In this document: piece by piece, positions 63,930 to 64,000 of the stretch
Layout: every line of letters starts with the position of its first letter
Position numbering within the stretch: position 1 is the stretch's first letter
Assembly: GCF_051020985.1 (NCBI RefSeq)
Contig: NC_135007.1
Location: 7,817,501-7,881,500, forward strand
Length of the DNA stretch: 64,000 nucleotides
From: Nomia melanderi
Taxonomy: Eukaryota > Arthropoda > Insecta > Hymenoptera > Halictidae
Direction of reading: 5' to 3'
The notes under the pieces: generated by a model
Database searches by the model: none
What the model saw: the letters and a program-made list of their open reading frames with translations, nothing else
What the model was told of the DNA's origin: nothing
Program-made: the position numbers and the translations under genes

Positions 63930-64000
63930 GTAAGCCATGCTACATAAGAAAAATTGTTTGGGACCGTTGTTGTCGACGTGATCGCCAACCGGTACATCGT

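Noticed and set aside
1..64000. tRNA, rRNA, CRISPR array or familiar insect microRNA
   Set aside because: I looked by eye for tRNA boxes, repeat-spacer arrays and well-known mature insect microRNA sequences and saw none. A covariance-model scan could still find divergent ones.

Overview
The window looks like AT-rich, intron-dominated nuclear DNA of an insect. CpG is not depleted, GC-rich blocks alternate with AT-rich DNA, there are many short TTAA-flanked inverted-repeat elements, and coding exons are rare. A hymenopteran (bee, wasp or ant) fits best, but that is inference from composition and not a species call. I found no rRNA, tRNA, CRISPR array or bacterial-type operon. Most open frames in the GC-rich blocks look like by-products of composition.

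The only gene model I can defend is on the + strand in the left third. It consists of two alternative first coding exons and one shared second exon. Exon 1a (CDS 6183-6221) ends in AAG|gtaaga and encodes MAEPFSKRFVTAK. Exon 1b (CDS 17325-17408) ends in CAG|gtaggc and encodes a 28-residue start whose last 13 residues are MPEATLKIFNGVQ. Both donors are phase 0 and both fit the phase-0 acceptor of the shared exon 20928-21008. That exon encodes YMGSFPV...RAEYVRSQLETLR and ends at a strong gtgagt donor. The joined protein starts like a phosphotyrosine-binding (PTB/PID) domain: strand beta-1 with Y-x-G-S, then helix alpha-1. The shared motif is closest, from memory, to the PTB of vertebrate SH2D5. 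The rest of the PTB domain was not found in the next 43 kb, so the gene probably continues in a very long intron past the window, or its later exons were missed.

Layout. 1-2.8 kb: no gene seen. 2.8-4.6 kb: GC-rich promoter-like block, possibly the distal promoter of the exon 1a transcript. 5.9-6.2 kb: exon 1a with 5' UTR. 6.2-16.4 kb: intron, containing a second promoter-like GC block (11.9-12.6 kb) and tandem repeats. 16.5-17.4 kb: 5' UTR and exon 1b. 20.9 kb: shared exon. 21-63.4 kb: intron or intergenic DNA with GC-rich blocks, several TTAA-flanked MITE families, an inverted pair of ~247-bp repeats, and several tandem duplications. 63.4-63.9 kb: CpG-rich block with an initiator-like TCAGT and an AG|gtaagc donor, probably a 5' UTR exon of another promoter or of the next gene.

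Beyond the ordinary annotation, the best lead is the pair of alternative first exons. Each encodes exactly 13 residues from a Met, with the shared pattern M-x-E-x-x-x-K-x-F, at the edge of a PTB domain.
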